A DNA stretch of 35,690 nucleotides from Methylocystis sp. (lineage in GTDB: Bacteria > Pseudomonadota > Alphaproteobacteria > Rhizobiales > Beijerinckiaceae), in NCBI GenBank assembly GCA_022843405.1, contig JALHNQ010000034.1, forward strand, positions 1 through 35,690. The letters are read 5' to 3'. A program made the position numbers and the translations under genes. Below are positions 33,398-35,690 of this stretch, piece after piece. Position 1 is the stretch's first letter; each line of letters opens with the position of its first letter. The notes under the pieces were generated by a model. The model worked only from the letters and a program-made list of their open reading frames with translations, was not told where the DNA came from and made no database searches.

Positions 33398-35225
33398 ACT
33401 CCACCGTCACGCTCTTTGCGAGATTGCGCGGCTGATCCACATCTTTGCCCATGAAGGTGGCGACATGATAGGCGAGCAGTTGCGCGGGAACGGCGTAAGC
33501 GATGACCGCGAACGGGCCCGCGACGCTCTCCGCCATTTCGATAAAGCCGGCGAGTTCCGCGGCCGCGGCGTCCCGCGCATGCGGCGATCCGATCAGGATC
33601 AGATGTCCGCCGCGCGCGGCGACCTCCTGGAGATTGGAGACGGTCTTCTCAAGACTCGCGTCCGGGGGCGCCAGCACGATCACCGGAATAGCGTAGTCGA
33701 TGAGCGCGATCGGCCCATGTTTCAATTCGCCCGCCGCGTAGCCTTCTGCATGGATGTAGGAAAGCTCCTTAAGCTTCAGCGCGCCTTCCAGGGCCAGAGG
33801 AAAAGCCGGACCGCGCCCGAGATAAAGCACGCTCGACGCCCGCGCCACGTCGCGCGCCACCGGTTCGATTTGCGCCTCGCGCGCCAGCGCCTGCGCCATC
33901 TGGCCTGGCGCAGCGACGAGTTCCGCGACGAGTTCGCGTTCGCGCTCCCGGCTCAGCACGCCGCGCGCGCGGCCCAGCGCCAGCGCCAGACAGGCGAAGA
34001 CCGCGAGCTGACAGGTGAAGGCCTTGGTCGAGGCGACGCCGATCTCGGGTCCCGCCAATGTCTGGGCCACCGTGTCGCTCTCTCGGGCGATCGTCGATGT
34101 TTCGACGTTGACGATCGAGAGAATGTGCTGGCCATGTTCGCGGGCATAGCGCAGCGCGGCGAGCGTATCGGCCGTTTCCCCCGACTGGGAGACGAGAATG
34201 GTTAGCCCGTTCTCGGGCAGCGGCGCTTCGCGGTAACGAAATTCGGAAGCGATGTCGATTTCGACCGACAGGCGGGCGAAGCGCTCCAGCCAGTAGCGCG
34301 CCACCAGCCCGGCGTAATAGGCGGTGCCGCAGGCTGAAATGGTCACACGCGACAGCGACTGCGGATCAAAGTTGAGGTCGAACGGCAGGCGTACGACGCC
34401 CTCGGCGAGATCGAGATAATGCGCCAGCGTGCGGCCGACGACCTCCGGCTGCTCATGGATTTCCTTGGCCATGAAATGGCGGTAGTTGCCCTTGTCGACC
34501 ATGAAGGAGCCGGCGACGAGCGGCTGGAAGCGCCGCTCGACGGGCGCGTCGTTGGCGTCATGGAAGCGCACGCCTTCGCGCGTCAGCGTCACCCAGTCGC
34601 CCTCGTCGAGATAGGCGATCGAGGTGGCGAATGGCGCGAGCGCAAGAGCGTCGGAGCCGAGATAGACGCCCTCGTCGCTCCTGCCGACGGCCAGCGGCGA
34701 CCCGCGTCTCGCGCCGATCAGGAGATCATTCTCGCCCTCGAAAAGAAAAGCGAGAGCGAAAGCGCCCTTGAGCCGCTTCAACGTCGCCGCGACGGCTTTC
34801 TCCGGCGTCGCGCCGTTGCGCATTTCGTCGGCGACGAGATGGGCGACGGCCTCGGAATCAGTTTCAGTCGAAAAGACATGGCCCTTGGCCGTCAGTTCGG
34901 CGCGCAATTCGCGGAAATTCTCGATGATGCCGTTATGGACCACGGCGACACGGTCGTTGGCGTGCGGGTGGGCGTTGGTCTCATTAGGCTTGCCGTGCGT
35001 CGCCCAGCGCGTGTGGCCGATGCCGACGGCGCCGGAAAGCGGCGCAGCCGCAAGTTTTTCCTCGAGGTTTTTCAGCTTGCCGCTGGCGCGCAGTCGGGTC
35101 AGCCGGCCGTTCTCCAACGTGGCGAGCCCGGCGGAATCATAGCCGCGATATTCCAGACGCTTGAGCGACTCGACGATCTTGCCCGCGACCGGACCCGTTC
35201 CAAGAATGCCTACAATGCCGCACAT
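33396..35225 (-). CDS. glmS: glutamine--fructose-6-phosphate aminotransferase GlmS
   Basis: GlmS (609 aa) makes glucosamine-6-phosphate from fructose-6-P and glutamine, feeding UDP-GlcNAc for murein, LPS and surface glycans. The mature N-terminus CGIVGILG provides the nucleophile Cys (residue 2). The glutaminase domain shows RGYDSAGLA, GIGHTRWATHG and the SETDSEAVAHL segment. Two SIS sugar-isomerase domains follow (ISACGTAYYAG, SQSGETADTLAALR, GRGPAFPLALEGALKLKE). The C-terminus DQPRNLAKSVTVE is the diagnostic ending. ATG 35225 is chosen because Cys must follow the initiator Met and GGAGG lies five bases upstream; the frame is open further upstream but that part is not coding. glmU is not adjacent. 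Confidence 0.97.
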   Translation of the reverse strand: MCGIVGILGTGPVAGKIVESLKRLEYRGYDSAGLATLENGRLTRLRASGKLKNLEEKLAAAPLSGAVGIGHTRWATHGKPNETNAHPHANDRVAVVHNGIIENFRELRAELTAKGHVFSTETDSEAVAHLVADEMRNGATPEKAVAATLKRLKGAFALAFLFEGENDLLIGARRGSPLAVGRSDEGVYLGSDALALAPFATSIAYLDEGDWVTLTREGVRFHDANDAPVERRFQPLVAGSFMVDKGNYRHFMAKEIHEQPEVVGRTLAHYLDLAEGVVRLPFDLNFDPQSLSRVTISACGTAYYAGLVARYWLERFARLSVEIDIASEFRYREAPLPENGLTILVSQSGETADTLAALRYAREHGQHILSIVNVETSTIARESDTVAQTLAGPEIGVASTKAFTCQLAVFACLALALGRARGVLSRERERELVAELVAAPGQMAQALAREAQIEPVARDVARASSVLYLGRGPAFPLALEGALKLKELSYIHAEGYAAGELKHGPIALIDYAIPVIVLAPPDASLEKTVSNLQEVAARGGHLILIGSPHARDAAAAELAGFIEMAESVAGPFAVIAYAVPAQLLAYHVATFMGKDVDQPRNLAKSVTVE

Positions 35226-35311
35226 GACGACCTCCAAACCGATAATAGCAGGAGCGCCGCCTGAGCGAATGGGCGCGGGAGCGAGACGGGATTCAGGGTT
35301 AAAGGAGGCGC

Positions 35312-35690
35312 TTACTTGTTCTCCTTGCGCGGATCTTCCTTGGGATCGATATAGGCGATGCCCCATGGCCCGGTCGCGAACAACTCAACGAGCGTTTCCT
35401 CATCTGTCGTCCAGACAAAATGCGCATGACCGGCCGGCAAGGCGAAACTGGCGCCCGCATTCAGCACGCCGCCTTTTTGCGCATCGAATTTTTCACCCAT
35501 GCCATTCCCTAATTTCCCACTCAGTATGGTGATGACCTCAGCGAAGGGATGCGAGTGAGGTGGGATTTTATAGTTCGGCGGAAACTTCAGATAGGCGATA
35601 AACACGCCAGCTTTGCTTGGATCGCCGACGAGCAGAACGCTCTTGGCGCCTTTGGGAAGGATCGGCTCGTCTGTCCATGGAAGCCTGTCC
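35312..35690 (-). CDS. cupin-domain protein, 5' end outside the window
   Basis: The frame runs off the right edge; the visible part is 125 codons. It opens with WTDEPILPKGAKSVLLVGDP, then cupin motif 1 (PPHSHPFAEVITILSGKLG, with HxH and a downstream Glu) and motif 2 (LPAGHAHFVW). This indicates a single-domain beta-barrel that probably binds a divalent metal through the histidines. The substrate is unknown; many such small cupins are dioxygenases, isomerases or stress proteins. A GTG at 35605 would start inside the fold and is unlikely to be real. The gene lies 86 bp upstream of glmS on the same strand. Confidence 0.8.
   Translation of the reverse strand, partial: DRLPWTDEPILPKGAKSVLLVGDPSKAGVFIAYLKFPPNYKIPPHSHPFAEVITILSGKLGNGMGEKFDAQKGGVLNAGASFALPAGHAHFVWTTDEETLVELFATGPWGIAYIDPKEDPRKENK

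Noticed and set aside
35226-35311. glmS riboswitch/ribozyme upstream of glmS
   Set aside because: Only 86 bp separate glmS from the upstream cupin gene, with no recognisable ribozyme core; such ribozymes are known mainly in Gram-positive bacteria.

Overview
The window is a GC-rich chromosomal segment from an alphaproteobacterium, most likely in the Rhizobiales/Hyphomicrobiales. The evidence is an alphaproteobacterial-type RNase P RNA upstream of the division and cell-wall (dcw) cluster, an Omp25-like beta-barrel protein, and the gene content overall. A methanotroph-type relative (Methylocystis/Methylosinus-like) would fit the SmbP-like metal-binding protein and the general style, but that is an inference. 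Coding is dense, and no tRNA, rRNA, insertion sequence or CRISPR array was seen.

Left part (1-5728). A lipoprotein fragment runs off the left edge. It is followed by a rightward unit of an unknown 78-aa Cys-containing protein, an antibiotic-biosynthesis-monooxygenase/heme-oxygenase-fold protein and an AhpC with the three-cysteine pattern of actinobacterial AhpC. A guanidino-group hydrolase (amidinotransferase superfamily) is transcribed divergently from an Lrp/AsnC regulator, with a perfect 15-bp palindrome between them. Next comes a stretch with two possible tiny ORFs and a strong hairpin, then a DUF4239 membrane protein paired with an LCM-type methyltransferase.

Centre (5753-18680). This is a leftward dcw operon in the order rsmH-ftsL-ftsI-murE-murF-mraY-murD-ftsW-murG-murC. 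Its genes overlap or nearly touch (several ATGA/TGATG junctions). It carries out the cytoplasmic and lipid-linked steps of peptidoglycan precursor synthesis plus septal synthesis. mraZ is absent at the front, and murB-ddl-ftsQAZ are absent at the back. murE is interrupted by a one-base frameshift at a short G run, probably a sequence error. rnpB (RNase P RNA) lies just upstream on the same strand.

Right part (18836-35690). The genes are an SmbP-like His-rich exported protein, a type II NADH dehydrogenase, priA, hrcA (convergent with priA) and an outer-membrane beta-barrel. A surface-glycan region follows (about 25.1-31.7 kb): two paralogous glycosyltransferases, a third DxD-type glycosyltransferase, an LptF/LptG-like permease, and a Wzt/Wzm (KpsT/KpsM-like) ABC exporter. 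A Tat-signal FAD oxidoreductase, glmS (the source of glucosamine-6-P for murein and surface sugars) and a cupin truncated by the right edge end the window.

No clearly new defence or mobile system was found. The most notable items are the murE frameshift, the cut-down dcw cluster, the AhpC/ABM unit whose ABM lacks the expected heme-oxygenase His, the orphan LptF-like permease in a glycan exporter locus, and several compact regulatory arrangements.
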